This document shows, in pieces, positions 44,689 through 56,639 of a stretch of 64,000 nt of DNA. The DNA comes from Hermatobates lingyangjiaoensis. Taxonomy: Eukaryota; Arthropoda; Insecta; Hemiptera; Hermatobatidae. Under the pieces are notes generated by a model. The model saw only the letters and a list, made by a program, of their open reading frames with translations, did not search any database and was not told where the DNA came from. The stretch is taken from contig JAPFBL010000068.1 in assembly GCA_026182355.1 (NCBI GenBank), positions 62,001 to 126,000 on the forward strand, in the 5' to 3' direction. How positions within the stretch are numbered: position 1 is the first letter of the stretch; the number at the start of each line of letters is the position of its first letter. Made by a program: the position numbers and the translations under genes.

Positions 44689-44733
44689 GTAACCTGAAGA
44701 TGAACATTAAGTGTTCGAAACGCGTTGTATGAT
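44689..44733 (+). ncRNA. Hammerhead-like motif, family C
   Basis: CTGAAGA, extra T, GAACA/TGTTC with loop TTAAG, GAA, palindrome ACGCGT, T. The closing helix is only AC/GT next to the core, with ATGT/ACAT able to pair further out. Core, hairpin and palindrome are all intact. Confidence 0.55.
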
Positions 44734-45730
44734 AACATTCTTTGTGTTTGGCTGACTTTGCGTTTACTTCCTGTCTAATTATGAGTACATACTCCAATAT
44801 ATCTGCTATCACAGTTTGTGAACTAACATTTTTCGAATTGTCTTCGTCAGTAAAACTTGACTCTGAAATATGACTATGAAAAGGACTGGTTACTTTGGTT
44901 AAAAGATCTTAATCCCATTTCTGAATTCCTTTCCCTGATATAGACATTGATTTTTTGTTCGCATGTTTATAAATTATAAGTTTATAAGTTTTATAAATTT
45001 TGAAACAAATCGAGCTAGTTTTTTGTGGTGAATAATAATAGTTGTGTGGAATATAATCCAATTTTGAAGACTGATTTAACTTTGAGGTATACACTAAGAC
45101 CTTTTTCGATATTGGGAACTAACATATACACTGACATCTATTTTAGAAGAATAAAATAAATCAATGGCAGATTTCACTTTAGGTCAGCTTAAATTCGTAA
45201 ATTCTCAGGAAAAAAATACAAGTGAAATCCGTTAACACTAACACTTCAAAATATTCAAATCATTTAATCCTTTCAAAACAATGAAAAATATAAAGACATA
45301 AAAATATTCGAATCAGCCTAATATTTCATAACACTCATAGCATTTTTTACCATTTATTCGACATTTTCAAACCGTTTAGAACATTTAAACCATTCAAGAA
45401 GTCGAAATCATTCTATTGGCTTTCAGAATATAATTTTTCAGAACATTCTATACTTAAAAGTATTAAAAAATGAATATTATTGTGTAAACGATTTCATTGA
45501 AAGAACCTTAACATTTTATTTATATTCAAAAGTTATTAAAATCCCTGAGAATAATAAATATTTTTAAAAATTTGAATAACTTTACTGGTGAAGAACCAGT
45601 TAGATGTATCTAGTTAAAACATATAAAAACTTCCGTTATCGTTCAATCATCGGGTTTTATCAGTCAGAGAAAGAGTCAGTCAGCAAGGGTGTACAGGGTG
45701 AAAATTGTGAAGGGTGGGAGAAAAAATTAA
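44734..45730. other. Unassigned AT-rich DNA
   Basis: A scrap GTCTTCGTCAG at 44838, resembling family A, and nothing else. Confidence 0.35.
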
Positions 45731-45738
45731 AGAGAGAA

Positions 45739-45779
<41 letters not shown>
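45731..45779. repeat. (AG)n microsatellite
   Basis: AG repeat with a few AAAG interruptions. Confidence 0.95.
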
Positions 45780-46016
45780 TAAATGCATACTGTTTCATAC
45801 TTTCTGTGGATATTTGGGGTTGGCCAAAATCAGGCAATTAATATTAGTCATTATTTTAGTATTAGTTATTTGTTAACTATTAAAGGCTATTAATTTTAGA
45901 TAATGGAAAAAATCCTTTCTTTGCGACCCATCTTTTATCAATTTCCTTTGATAAAGAAATTAAATATTAAGTAGTTTGATAGGTTTACTTCAGACGTTGG
46001 GCTTTCTTCATCGGTC

Positions 46017-46390
46017 AATTGGAGAGATAAACGAAAAAAGAGAGTGATTAAGAGGAAAAGTGAAGAAAGAAGAGTGATAGAGGGAATGATAGTGAGATAG
46101 AGATCGAATTTAGAGACAGAATCATAGGAGTAGTAAGTGTGAGAGATCAAAAGCGACAGGAAGGGAAAGAGCAGAGAGGAAATGAGAATTCAGGAGAAAC
46201 GTGATTGGAGATGGAAATTAATAGTGAGAGAATGTGGGAAAGAGAAGAGTATAGAAGAGTAAGAGAAGAGTGAGAGTGAAAAGAATACTTATAAATTAAA
46301 GAGGGAGAGGAATAAAGATTGTGGAGGGTAGTGAGAAGAGAGTGTGAATGCTATGGCCGGAGAGAGAGAGTGAAAGAGGTAAGAATTAGT
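46017..46390 (+). repeat. Purine-rich tract
   Basis: About 370 bases composed mostly of A and G on the plus strand, in irregular GAGA, GAAG and GAGT units. It looks like an old, mutated GA microsatellite rather than coding DNA. Confidence 0.7.
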
Positions 46391-47429
46391 ATGAGGTTCG
46401 ATCATACATCTTTTCTGGTTCACACCTATAAGATGGTTCATCAAAGTTAGATTGAGATCAAGATAATTAAAGGAAAATGACAATAATTTCTTTCTGCAAT
46501 CAATATTAAATTGTTTCATTTTTTTTATTTTATTTAATAGCCTTCAGTTCACTTTCCCACCCTCCCTTCTTTGTTTCTCTTTCATCAATAATATTGAAAT
46601 AGTGCCAAGTTTCCTATTAAAAGTAGGCAACTGGCAGCAAAGAGCACTTCTTTCATTTTTATTTACTTAATTCGAAGAAGGTCTCAAAGTTAGGACGCAA
46701 TAAAAGCAGCTTGTTTGCTTCTTCTACTCTTTTTTCTTTTCGCGGGACTATTCAATTTTAATCCTCTTGGCTCTTAATCAATATTAATACCTTTCAGAAA
46801 AGGCCCAACTCTACTTCACAACCTGAATAATGTATTTCTTTCACAAACCATTTGCATTTAAAACAGGTATTACTTATACTGTTAAACAATGACTTAGATA
46901 CCTTTGGAATAAGAAAACTGGTGATAGTTATACACTAGCAGCTGGTATTAAATGCACCTGCACAAGTCAGCTGACACAGTTTCTTTAACGTTGACTCTTA
47001 TAAATATTAACAGTTTAAACCATGTTTAACATCTTAAACACATTTTAACATCATTAAAAGCTTAACAAGTTTACATTGGTAAAAATAATGCACTATTAAT
47101 GATAGAGAACCCATTAACTGTGACCATGTCCTCGTTACTTAACTTCTGAAATAAAATAGAAACCGGAATATCCAGCATTACAATAACCATTCAAATGAAC
47201 CAAATTTTAACTGTAATAAAATTAATAATTGAAAGTTTATTAACTTTTTGTTTCTAACCGCCGCATGCATAATTTTTCCTCTTTACTTCTGTCAAAATTT
47301 GTTTTTATCCAATTTTACTCTGCATTGAAAGTAATATATTTTCGGATAACTGAATTCCACTAGAATCAAAATCTAAAACGAATATTTACCAAAGGAAAGC
47401 CTCGTGGCTGACAGCCTCTCTTACACCTA
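46391..47429. other. Unassigned AT-rich DNA
   Basis: Nothing recognisable. Confidence 0.4.
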
Positions 47430-47600
47430 CTACCCTCAATCTCTTTTTCCCCTCTCTCTCTCTCTCTCTCTCTCTCTATCGTATTATCTTATTCTCATTC
47501 CCCGCTGTATCCCAATTAATCTTACTCTGGCTCTTTCATTCACAATCCCTACTTTCTCCCTACTCCATTTTTCTCCTGATTCCTCACTCCTTTCGAATTT
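47430..47600 (+). repeat. Pyrimidine-rich tract with (TC)n
   Basis: A TC repeat at 47451-47478 within a longer C/T-rich stretch, of opposite strand bias to 46017-46390. Confidence 0.75.
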
Positions 47601-50600
47601 ACTTGAGTTTATTTGTCCATATGCGAATCACTAACCGTCAGAACTACAGGCAAATAACACTGCTAATCAACCACATTTCATCTTCAGTATCTTCTAAATG
47701 GCCACTCACTCAAATTCAATTCGATACCATAGAAGATATCTGAATATTTTCTGAGTCAATTTTTTTTTCTTTCGGATGATTCAGAAGACTTCTATAAAAA
47801 GCAAAGGATCAGGAGCATTCAGTTCTCCAAGGAATTGTTCAGAATTATAGGGACGCTAAGGGAATTTCGTACTAATTTATAACATAATTTTCTTTAAATC
47901 ATGAATTCGACTGCTTTTGTGAATGACATATCCGCAGCAGTCCGACTTACTTTTAATTATTCTGTATTTATAACTGAAATTGTAAAAATAAATGAACATA
48001 CTAAATAATTTGGTCTATAAGCATCTAAAATGCTATTTATACTTCGGAAAAATCAAGTCAACTTCAATATATAAAGGAAAGTGAGGGTATATCACTTGGT
48101 GTCTATCATTGTCGCTTCACTAAATGAAAATATAAACTTCATCAGTCCTTGTTCGTTGAATAACCACTCAATTGAGCCCTTTACGAACAAACTAGTGGTG
48201 TTGTATTTAGATCGGTTAGTCCACTGTTTTCTATCTCAGTGTTGCTACTAAAGGTTTATTGGTACTTGTAATGTTTTGTTATTATTACAAATCCATTATT
48301 ACAATTGTTATCCATTATTAAAAATATATATTCAGTAGCCTACACTCAATATTACCGTTGGTAAACGTATGATCAAACTTATTGGCACATTGATGTAATG
48401 GTTTCATTTCTTTGAAGATTATTATATCAAAGAGATCAGTTGCAACAAAAAATAAATCATTTTTCTAGATAAATCTGCAAAGTTACTGCGGATAATACTT
48501 AATTTCATTCATTTTTAGTTTATTATTTGCTTTTCTAATACCTTAAGTTCTTAGTTTTTTTTTACGCCTTATTCATATAAAGGTAACACTCAATATGAAA
48601 TTTAATATCTGTAGAGTCACCAAATAAGAGTGTTAAAATTGATTCACTTTTCGCAATAGGAAAGATAATAAACTTTTCCCAAGTCCCAAAATAAATGCAA
48701 ATCTGCAGTTAATGCAAACAAATATGATTTTAAAGCAGGTCTCGCCTCTATTCTAAGTAGAGTTTTACTTTTTTAAGACTATATCGCTTATTACTATGCA
48801 CTAGTTATTTTAAAGTTTCAACTTTTTTTCACTGCATACTAATTTTAATTTAAAATAGATGTCACATGCAAACATATTACAACACTATATTTCTTTAGTG
48901 CCAACAACTATTTTATGAATTTTAACACAATGTACTATGATACGCCTATTCTTCAGAACAATAATACCAAAACATTACAAGGTAATTTTATTATGACCCC
49001 ATAAACGGTGGGACCAAAATTGTATTTTCAAACTTTCAGATTCAATAATAAACAAAAATGTTTATACTTTTATGTAAAACTAACTTTATATTTTACCAAC
49101 AATTTTAAACTTTTTTTTAATGATAAATTTTGTCTAAAAATAACTGTCAAATTTAACAGCCTAGAATTATGAGTTCAGAAAGAAAAAATTGTACCTAAAC
49201 AGATATAATTAACAATATTAAGGCTTCCCATCAGAAAATATTTCCTGAATGCTATATACTTTTTAAATATACACTTTAAAAGCTGTTTTTTGAAATCATA
49301 AAATGGTTTTGCAAATCAAACTTGAAGTGTTCACACATATTTTGAATATATACCACTCACATATATGCTCACTGAAATCATCAGGCAGTTTCAAAAAAAG
49401 ACTCAGGATACTTCAAAACTTGTTGCATTATCAAATTTTGAAACAGATTTTTAATGATTGGTAAACTCGTATTTAACTTATTGTGAACAAACAACTTGAA
49501 GAGTTGAAGTACTCCTATTTAGCTCGTCTGTTACTTATTGAATAATCAATAAGTATGTAATGTTATTCTCAGTATTATCTTCCTGATTCAGCCATTTCAT
49601 TAGTCTCCTTCATTATCTGTAAATATACTCGTACTTTGATATTTATACTTCTCTTGGATTAATTTTGGTCACATTTAATTTCCTTCTGCTACTCAGATCA
49701 GCGTAAATACTTAAGTATATCAGAGTATAGAAACAATACTCTTAATAGTCTATTAATAATAATTACATATAATTTAATGCTCTATGTATCCCAGAGGTTA
49801 TTAGCACATGCTAAATAAAATCTCGTTATTTTATCTTGTGAATAGTTTTACTCTGGTAGATGGACAACTACCGAAATACTTGAGTGAAGAAAGAAATTTA
49901 GAAAGAAAGCTAGTACATTCTTCTTTAATTTTTACATACAGTTATGTATTGCTCCCGTAAGACCAGTCCTAAAGTACCTAGAGAGAATTGAACTTCCTGT
50001 CGATTTATATAACTGTCAAACGCAACTACAAGGAGGCCTGCGTTTGCCAGACTGGAGTAGATGCTAATGACATATGCTATATTTGCCAGAAGCTAGAATG
50101 GATAGATCCACCAACAGTTGCTATACTGGGATGATTGATAAAAAATATCCGAACAGACCAATGTGACCTTTATCTATGCGAACGGTATTTTTGAGTCTAC
50201 CTATGAATTCAACAGCTTAGCATTGGAAAGAGGAGTGTTCAATGACTAAATAACCAAGAACTGGAGCTTACCTACCGAAACTTCTGCAACTCCAAATGCT
50301 ATATTGCGGTAGATACAGAGGTATTAAAATACAAAATTATTGAACCTATACTTTCGAAAATTGGTACTAATGTCTCTGTACTAAGTGCTTACTATTGAAC
50401 GTGTTACAATTTATGTTGAATAAGGGTTGTTGAGCTTGCTATGTGTCCTTAATTTAGTTACTGGACGTCTCAACTTTACTTAGCCAAACTCTACCACCAC
50501 TTTGCTTAAGCCTGGATTAAACTTTGCAATATTGATCTCTTGTCTGGGCTTTGTATAGTATGCGAATATCGATCTCTCAAGTCTAGTAATGCCAAACACT

Positions 50601-51468
50601 TCGTTTTACTCAGATAAGCATAGTATGGTATAGGTAGAACACAACTATCCATGCGCAATTCAAAAGTTTACGAAGGGTTGAAAAGGGATTTTGAAAACAT
50701 GCATGGTGCGAAATGATCACATATACCCACTGGAAAGGTTATGCACGTTGCAATCAAAATTTAATTTTCGACCTTTCAGTACTTACTTCAAACTTTGTTG
50801 CGGTGCTTACGGAATAGATAAATAAAACTGTTTCCAATAACTGGCAAATAAATTTCACTATATTATAACACAAGTAAAATAATTAAGGTCAAATGAAAGA
50901 ATAAATAGCAACAAGAATTCTACAGTATCAACTATTCTGTATTGAACTTATGAATGAAGTTGCTTACATACAAGAAATATAAAACCAAAAGTCCAGCGAC
51001 CTTTGAATATTTCCATTTACTATAGTGTCTCTCATAGTTAGCTCCATACGTTTACTAATACTAAAACAACGTGTAACCAAAATTAAAAGGAAGGCATTGG
51101 CTTTAATCTTCTTGTAGAAGAAAGTCAGATAAACAACATCGAATATAACAGATCTACTACCCTTGTAATGTTACAGGTAGTCGTACATAAGATTCACTAA
51201 CTGTAGGAACAACAGCCTCGTCAAATTGTAATTAGCTTGTGAGCGCTATCATTGTGAGTTTCATTGAAACATGATAATAAGTAGAGCAATGACGATATAA
51301 GAAATCTGTAGCTCCTTAAATTATCAAGTTTCATTTTAATATATATATATTGGTAAAATGCGTGCTTATTTTAAGGTTTAAAAAAATATCATTACATATA
51401 TTTAAAATTAAAATTACGTGTTAAAAACAAAAATTTAATATATAATTATATATATATTTATATAAAAA
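47601..51468. other. Unassigned AT-rich DNA
   Basis: No gene or repeat family recognised. A less AT-rich part at 49960-50330 has no frame above background. The last 100 bases are TA-rich. Confidence 0.4.
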
Positions 51469-51659
51469 GTTACGCGTGTCCGGGTAATGAATAGGTTTTT
51501 AAAAAAAAAGGAATTTAAAATAAACTAGCTCGCACGTGATTGAAGACAAGAATCGAGTTTATTAGTCAGCTCCTTCTGTTTATAGGAGAGGCAATGTTGA
51601 TACGGACTTCAACCCTCTAGTCTCTCGCGGGCCGGCGTCTCTCGCGGGCCGGCATTACT
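51469..51659 (-). repeat. Gypsy 3' LTR
   Basis: 191 bp, from GTTACGCGTGTCC to GGCATTACT on the plus strand. It contains the doubled TCTCGCGGGCCGGC. Confidence 0.9.
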
Positions 51660-51671
51660 GCCCCCTCCCAG
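51660..51671 (-). promoter_or_regulatory. Polypurine tract of the gypsy element
   Basis: On the minus strand TGGGAGGGGGC immediately precedes the 3' LTR. It would prime plus-strand DNA synthesis. Confidence 0.75.
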
Positions 51672-51915
51672 TCCTTATCAACAATGCTCTCCGTACAAGT
51701 GTCTGAGTTATATCATAAAATAACAAAACAAAACTTGACTCTAAACATAAGAAATGAATATAATGTTTTAACATTCAAAAATAAAATGACGTCCACACAA
51801 GTAACTGAATTAACATTGTTTATAGAAATTACAGAAATAACAAAAGATGAACTTCTATGATTATTTGTAAAAACAAAAATAACAAAATTAACAAAGGTAA
51901 ACACACATAACTACA

Positions 51916-52782
51916 CTATATCGTTCGCACCATTGGTGGGATTTTCCTTCTCACCCGTCGCAGTTCCTGAAAATGAACTATTTCTTGTTTCAGGGTGTCC
52001 GTTCCTATCCTCCATATCTGTGCTCTGTACCGTGGTAACGTTGCGAGTACTTCGTATGGCCCTACGTATCTCGGGTCCGATTTCCTTCGCTTCTGCCTAT
52101 TCAGTTTATATACGAAGTCCCCTTCTTGTATCAACCCTACTGTTTCTTCTGCTTTCCTTTGATTATATTGCTTGGTCCATCTTTCTTTTGCTGCTTTGAC
52201 TCTATTATGTAACCTTTGTGGATCCGCTTCCTTTTTCCGCAATTCAAATGGTGTTGCCTCTGTGGTCGAGTGAATACTACTGTTGTATGCTAGGACCGCT
52301 CTGGCCATTGCCACATGACCCTTTATGTTTTTTGCATCAGCCAATAACTGCAAGTGTTCCGTTAGAGTGTTATGTAGTCTCTCTATTGCTCCGTGGGACC
52401 TTGGATGACCCGGTGTACACCAATGGGGGTTTATATTGAATTCTTTTAACAGGGTTTTTATTTTAACGTTGTTGAACTCTCGCCCTCTGTCCATATAGAT
52501 CGTTCTCGGGCAGTCAAACGTGGCCAAATACGACAGCAATGCCTCTTCTGTACTTTCACTTGATTTACTTGTTAGTGGCCATGCTGAGGCTAACTTCGTT
52601 AGTCTATCTATTGTTGTTAAATATTTGTTTCCGTCGTATGTAAATATATCAATTTCTAGCTCCTCAAAGGGTCCCTCGGGCGTCTGACTTTGTAATAATG
52701 GAGGTACAAGTGGTACTCTTTCATACTTCCTCCTTTTGCATATTTCACAGTCCTTTATCACTTGGGCTATCCTCTTGCCCAT
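51916..52782 (-). pseudogene. Gypsy integrase
   Basis: This frame holds most of the integrase. CEICKRRK gives the CxxC half of the zinc domain; its histidine half lies upstream in another frame. The catalytic triad is visible: EIDIFTYDGNKYLTTIDRLT (first D), RTIYMDRGREFNN (second D) and HPRSHGAIERLHNTL (E). The C-terminus has the GPY/F module (DPRYVGPYEV). No chromodomain follows. Integrase joins the reverse-transcribed DNA to the host chromosome. The frame is separated from the RNase H frame by a single-base loss in a G run at about 52838, which makes the upstream frame run out of register and stop near 52767. The domain itself looks intact. Confidence 0.9.
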
Positions 52783-53867
52783 TTGGAGCCAGTAATGCGA
52801 CCTCTGTAGATGTTTAAGGGTCTCTGTGACACCACCCGATGGTTGGTTTTTCCCCTGTGATAATTTAGGATGACCTCTTTCTGCTGCTCTTCGTCTTCTA
52901 CCGTTTCTACCTGGTTCTTACAGATTATGAAATGAGCTCCTTGTCTCAGCTCTCTTTCCTGAATTAGTCGGAGTAGTCTATTTTCAAGTTCTTGTGATTC
53001 TATAAAGAAATGGTATACCTTTCCTGGCACTGTTAGTTGGTTTATGACTGTACTTAATTGTTCGTTGTTCGCTTTCGTTCCTCCTGTAATAATATTTATT
53101 TTTAAGTGGCCATATTTGTGCAATTGGGTGTTTATTATTTCTTCTGTGTCGTCTTTTATAATTATTTGATTTCTCTTGTTGTTTATTATATCCTGACTAA
53201 TCTCAGCTTCCGGTCCATTTCGTTGTTCTTGGTCTTCATCTGCGTCTGGTGTCCAGTTGGCGAAGAACTCTCGCACGTCCCTGGAGGTACTTGGCTCTCT
53301 CGTACTACTTCTCGTAATGACGTTGACGTTTCTGGACAAACAGTCGGCTACTTGATTATCAACGCCCTTTACGTGCTGGACCCTGAAGTTGTATGCAGCT
53401 ATCCTTTCTTTCCACTTTGCTATCCGGGCTGACGTCTCCTTTAAATTCCCGATCCACATTAGGGGCCTATGATCTGTTCTAATAGTGAACTCAGCCGCAA
53501 AAAGGTAGGGTCGGAAATGTTCTACAGTCCACACTATGCCTAACATTTCCCTTTCTATTGTGCTATACCTTTTTTCTGCTGGTGATAATTTTCTGCTGGC
53601 GTAGGCTATTGGTCGCTCTCCCTGGATAGTTTCCTGCATCAAGACTCCCCCGATAGCTTCTTGACTGGCATCTGTCATTACAATGAATGGTTTGTTTAGG
53701 TCAGGAAATTGGAGCAACAGCGGGCCCCGCAACGCCTTCTTACACTGCTCCACTGCTTCTCTTAGATCTTCTGTTTGTATAAACTTCTTTCCTTTCTTTA
53801 AACTGTCCGTCAAGGGGTTCGTGATTGCTGCAAAGTCCTTTACGTACCTTCTATAGAAACCTATCAT
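52767..53867 (-). pseudogene. Gypsy RNase H and connection region
   Basis: Starts MIGFYRRYVKDFAAITNPL, the end of RT (thumb), then RNase H: FIVMTDASQEAIGGVLMQ (first D), PIAYASRKLSPAEKRYSTIE with the following EREMLGI (E) and TIRTDHRPLMWI (D), then VADCLSRN. A poorly conserved linker rich in E, N and Q leads to integrase. RNase H removes the RNA strand after reverse transcription. The left boundary is a frame loss in an A run at about 53950, the right one at about 52838; the last 20 residues of this frame are out of register. Confidence 0.88.
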
Positions 53868-53917
53868 ACCTAGAAAAGCCCTGATGTCTTTGGGTCCCTT
53901 TGGATAGGGTAATCGAT

Positions 53918-55081
53918 CTATTGCTTCAACCTTCTTAGGGTCGGGTTTCTTACTCCTTCACCTGAGATAAGGTGCCCCATAAATCTAACCTCTTTTTGAT
54001 ATAAGCGGGTTTTATCCATCGCTACCTTTAAGCCAAAGTCCCTTATTCTTTTCAGCACCCTTGTAACATGTTCCTTATGCTCTTCTATTGACTTACTGAA
54101 CACTATGATGTCATCCATGTAGATTTGCGTAAAGTCTTCTCCCAGTCCTTCAAGCAGTTCATCCATGAGGCGTTGGAACGTGGAAGGCGCATTCTTTAGG
54201 CCAAAGGGCATCCTCAAAAATTCGAAGTGGCCTCTATCGAACGTAAAGGCCGTCTTCTCGACATCTCTCGGGTGCATCCTAATCTGGTGATACCCGGCCT
54301 TGAGGTCGAAGGTACTGAATACAGTTGCTCCTGCCATATGGTCGAGTATGTCTTCTATCCTTGGCAGAGGGTATCTTTCAAGCTTAGTGTACTTATTTAA
54401 CTCTCTAAAATCTACTACCAACCGGTATTTAGGGGGTTTACCCTCCTCGACCTTTTTCGGGACCAGCCAAATAGGGCTCGAAAATTGCGACTTAGACCTC
54501 TGTATTATGCCCTGGTCCAGCATTTCCTTTATTTGCTCCTGCATTATCTTTTTCAATTGGTGTGGGTACCTTCTAGGTTTCACGTAAACAACTGTACCTT
54601 CAGGGAGTTCTATTTGGTGTTTGACCCTACCTGTAGCTGATAACCTCTGTCCTTCACTATAGAATACTTTTTCAAATTCTTTCATTAATTCACTCACCTG
54701 ATGTTCTCCTGGTATCACTTTTCCACAGTTTACCGTTATTCTCTTCCCTGGTTTAACTCTCCCTTCCACGAAGTATTTCCTTTTTCCTAGTTTAATGTCC
54801 CACTTCCCTCTTTTACACTCAGGTTTTGCATTGATTCTCTCCAAAAAGTCGCACCCTAGAATAACTCCATATTTCTGGGTCTCTAAGTGGGTCACATGCA
54901 CTTTCATCTCCAAGGTCTCTCCTATTAATTCTCCCATCTCTACCTGTAATTCGCCTACCAGGCTCTTCCTTCCTGCCATGGTGACCAAGGTGCAGTTGCA
55001 CGGTGTCAGCCCTGAATAATTGTCCATCCTTTTTGCCACTTCATTGTCCATAATTGTGCTATCTGACCCTGTATCTACCAA
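53918..55081 (-). pseudogene. Gypsy protease and reverse transcriptase
   Basis: Protease: MVDTGSDSTIMD carries the catalytic D-T/S-G. The M is a TTG codon and the frame appears open upstream through a run of T/A, so this is not the true start. RT follows: VKPRRYPHQLKK, PIWLVPKK, YRLVVDFRELNKYTK, FSTFDLKAGYHQI (first D), HFEFLRMPFGLKNAPSTFQR, the catalytic IYMDDIIVFS and FMGHLISGEGV. The domain order and sequences are standard Ty3/gypsy. The frame ends early at about 53918 because one base is missing in an A run near 53950. Confidence 0.92.
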
Positions 55082-55460
55082 ACACTTAGTCTTCCATTTG
55101 GGGAAAAAAAAAATTAGGGAGCTTACCTTTATGCTATTCCTCTGTTGCTCGCCTATATACCTCTCGCCTAACCTTCAATCCTTCTTCCTCTTCTCTCGAA
55201 TAGCGATCCTCCCACCACGAGTCTCTTCCAGTGAAGGCCACTTCCCTCGCTCGTACCAGCGCTCGTGTCGTTCTATCGATGTCTCTTGCTCCGACCCTGT
55301 TGACTCTGATGAGCTCCCGTCCTCTGAAGAGCCTTCCCCTTTTTGTCTTCTCCTGCCCCACATCTTCTCCCGCCGGGTTGTGTTAACTTCCATGGGCTCA
55401 TCTCTTGGTGTTGGTCTATACTTGTGTCGTTCGTGGTCTCTCCTTGCGATATAAATACGG

Positions 55461-55502
55461 ACACTCTCGCGCGAAGTGACCGAGTTCACCACACTCCCAA
55501 CA
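55461..55502 (-). pseudogene. Gypsy Gag CCHC zinc knuckle
   Basis: Reads CWECGELGHFAREC, a textbook Cx2Cx4Hx4C nucleocapsid knuckle that binds the element's RNA. It is preceded by an arginine-rich stretch. Its frame differs from those of both the capsid part of gag and the pol frame, so there is a frame change on each side. Confidence 0.85.
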
Positions 55503-55638
55503 TCCTCTTCTTACTGGCTTCTCTCTTCGCGTGTAGCCTCCCACTGCCTCATAGCTGTTCCTCCTGGCTTGAGATCTTCTCTCTTCAAAACGTCCCCGTG
55601 GCTTCCTCTCCTGTGAATACCTCCCTTGTCCTCGATCC

Positions 55639-56370
55639 TCATAGGCTCTTGCCTCTGAATTGCCTATCCTGAGGTACTCTCCTCCTGGTCACAACTGCCC
55701 ATCCTTCCTTTGACTTCCCTCTGTATATAACACCGTTATCTTCCCGGTCCATTTCTTCCTCCCGGATGGCATTAATTGTCTCCTCGAGACTAGTGGGCTT
55801 CATGATACGGAGGGCCATTCTCACTCGTTCTGGAGCTGCCTTGAGGAGAATTTCACTGGCTATCTCTTCATATATCGTCGTTCTCCATTTCGCTTCTTGA
55901 CTGTCTGTGCACTTTTCATTTATCTTCATAGTTAATTTCCTTGTCGCATCCCCCAAATCTGCGCCCGAACTCAGCGCAGGTCTCACCATTTCCTTCCGCA
56001 TTTCAAAAATTTTTAGCGCACTTCTAGCTACAGGCTTTGCGGCTCCAGCATATCTGTCCTTAAGGGCTGCTCGCACCCACTCCACTCCGCACAAAACGTA
56101 AGTCCTAACTCCAGCATCACCGTAAGGCTGACCCTGGCGAGGAAGTAGGTCTTGATGTTCTTGTCTGTAGCTGGGTTCTAGTTGAGTTGTGACTAACTGC
56201 TCGTTGATGGAGTCCATTCTCTCTATGAACAAGTCCAACTCTCGAGCATCACCCTCGAACCTCTTTATCGAATCTAATAGGTTCATCAGGTACCCTGCTT
56301 TTGCTACTCTCGCTTGTTCTATTTTCACTGCGAGCCTAACATCGGCTCCTGTTGTCTGTTTACTCGTCAT
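55639..56370 (-). pseudogene. Gypsy Gag, capsid part
   Basis: The frame extends to 56505 but its first 45 codons are LTR and primer-site sequence; the likely start is the Met at 56370 (MTSKQTTGADVRLAVKIEQA). The 243-residue product is charged and mostly helical in character, with VRMALRIMKPTSLEETINAI and REEEMDRE near the end, fitting the capsid of a Ty3/gypsy Gag (particle assembly). The frame leaves register at about 55690, after VVTRRRVPQD; in the +1 frame the sequence continues openly to the zinc knuckle. A programmed frameshift inside Gag would be unusual, so I treat it as damage or a sequence error. Confidence 0.8.
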
Positions 56371-56420
56371 GTTGGTTTCTACACTGGACACAACACTAAC
56401 TATTAAACAGTTGGCGAATG

Positions 56421-56439
56421 ATTCCGGGTTTCGGCACCA
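56421..56439 (-). promoter_or_regulatory. tRNA-Phe primer binding site
   Basis: On the minus strand TGGTGCCGAAACCCGGAAT, complementary to the 3' end of animal tRNA-Phe (CCCGGGTTTCGGCACCA) with one mismatch, directly next to the 5' LTR. It primes minus-strand DNA synthesis. Confidence 0.85.
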
Positions 56440-56630
56440 GTTACCGCGTGTCCGGGTAATGAATAGGTTTTTAAAAAAAAGGAATTTAAATAAACTAGCT
56501 CGCACGTGATTGAAGACAAGAATCGAGTTTTATTAGTCAGCTCCTTCTGTTTATAGGAGAGGCAATGTTGATACGGACTTCAACCCTCTAGTCTCTCGCG
56601 GGCCGGCGTCTCTCGCGGGCCGGCATTACT
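56440..56630 (-). repeat. Gypsy 5' LTR
   Basis: 191 bp. It differs from 51469-51659 only by an extra C in GTTACCGCG and by A- or T-run lengths. Confidence 0.9.
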
Positions 56631-56639
56631 TATATATAT

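Larger units (their letters stand above)
51469..56630 (-). mobile_element. Ty3/gypsy LTR retrotransposon
   Basis: A 5.16-kb element on the minus strand with two 191-bp LTRs, a tRNA-Phe primer site, gag with a CCHC knuckle, protease, RT, RNase H and integrase in that order, and a purine tract before the 3' LTR. The order RT-RH-IN defines Ty3/gypsy. There is no env and no chromodomain. LTRs differ only by one-base length changes, so insertion was recent, yet the coding region has at least three frame breaks. It sits at the edge of a family A repeat: its right flank continues TTTCATATAAACAC. I could not define a target duplication because both flanks are TA-rich. Confidence 0.92.

Noticed and set aside
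56421..56439. tRNA-Phe 3' end as a tRNA gene
   Set aside because: Only the last 19 bases are present and they sit exactly at the LTR; it is the primer site.
51469..56630. An envelope gene that would make the gypsy element an errantivirus
   Set aside because: Only about 250 bases lie between the integrase stop and the 3' LTR, with no suitable frame.
51465..56635. TTAC as a 4-bp target duplication of the gypsy element
   Set aside because: The same TTAC also occurs at both inner LTR edges, so it belongs to the LTR.
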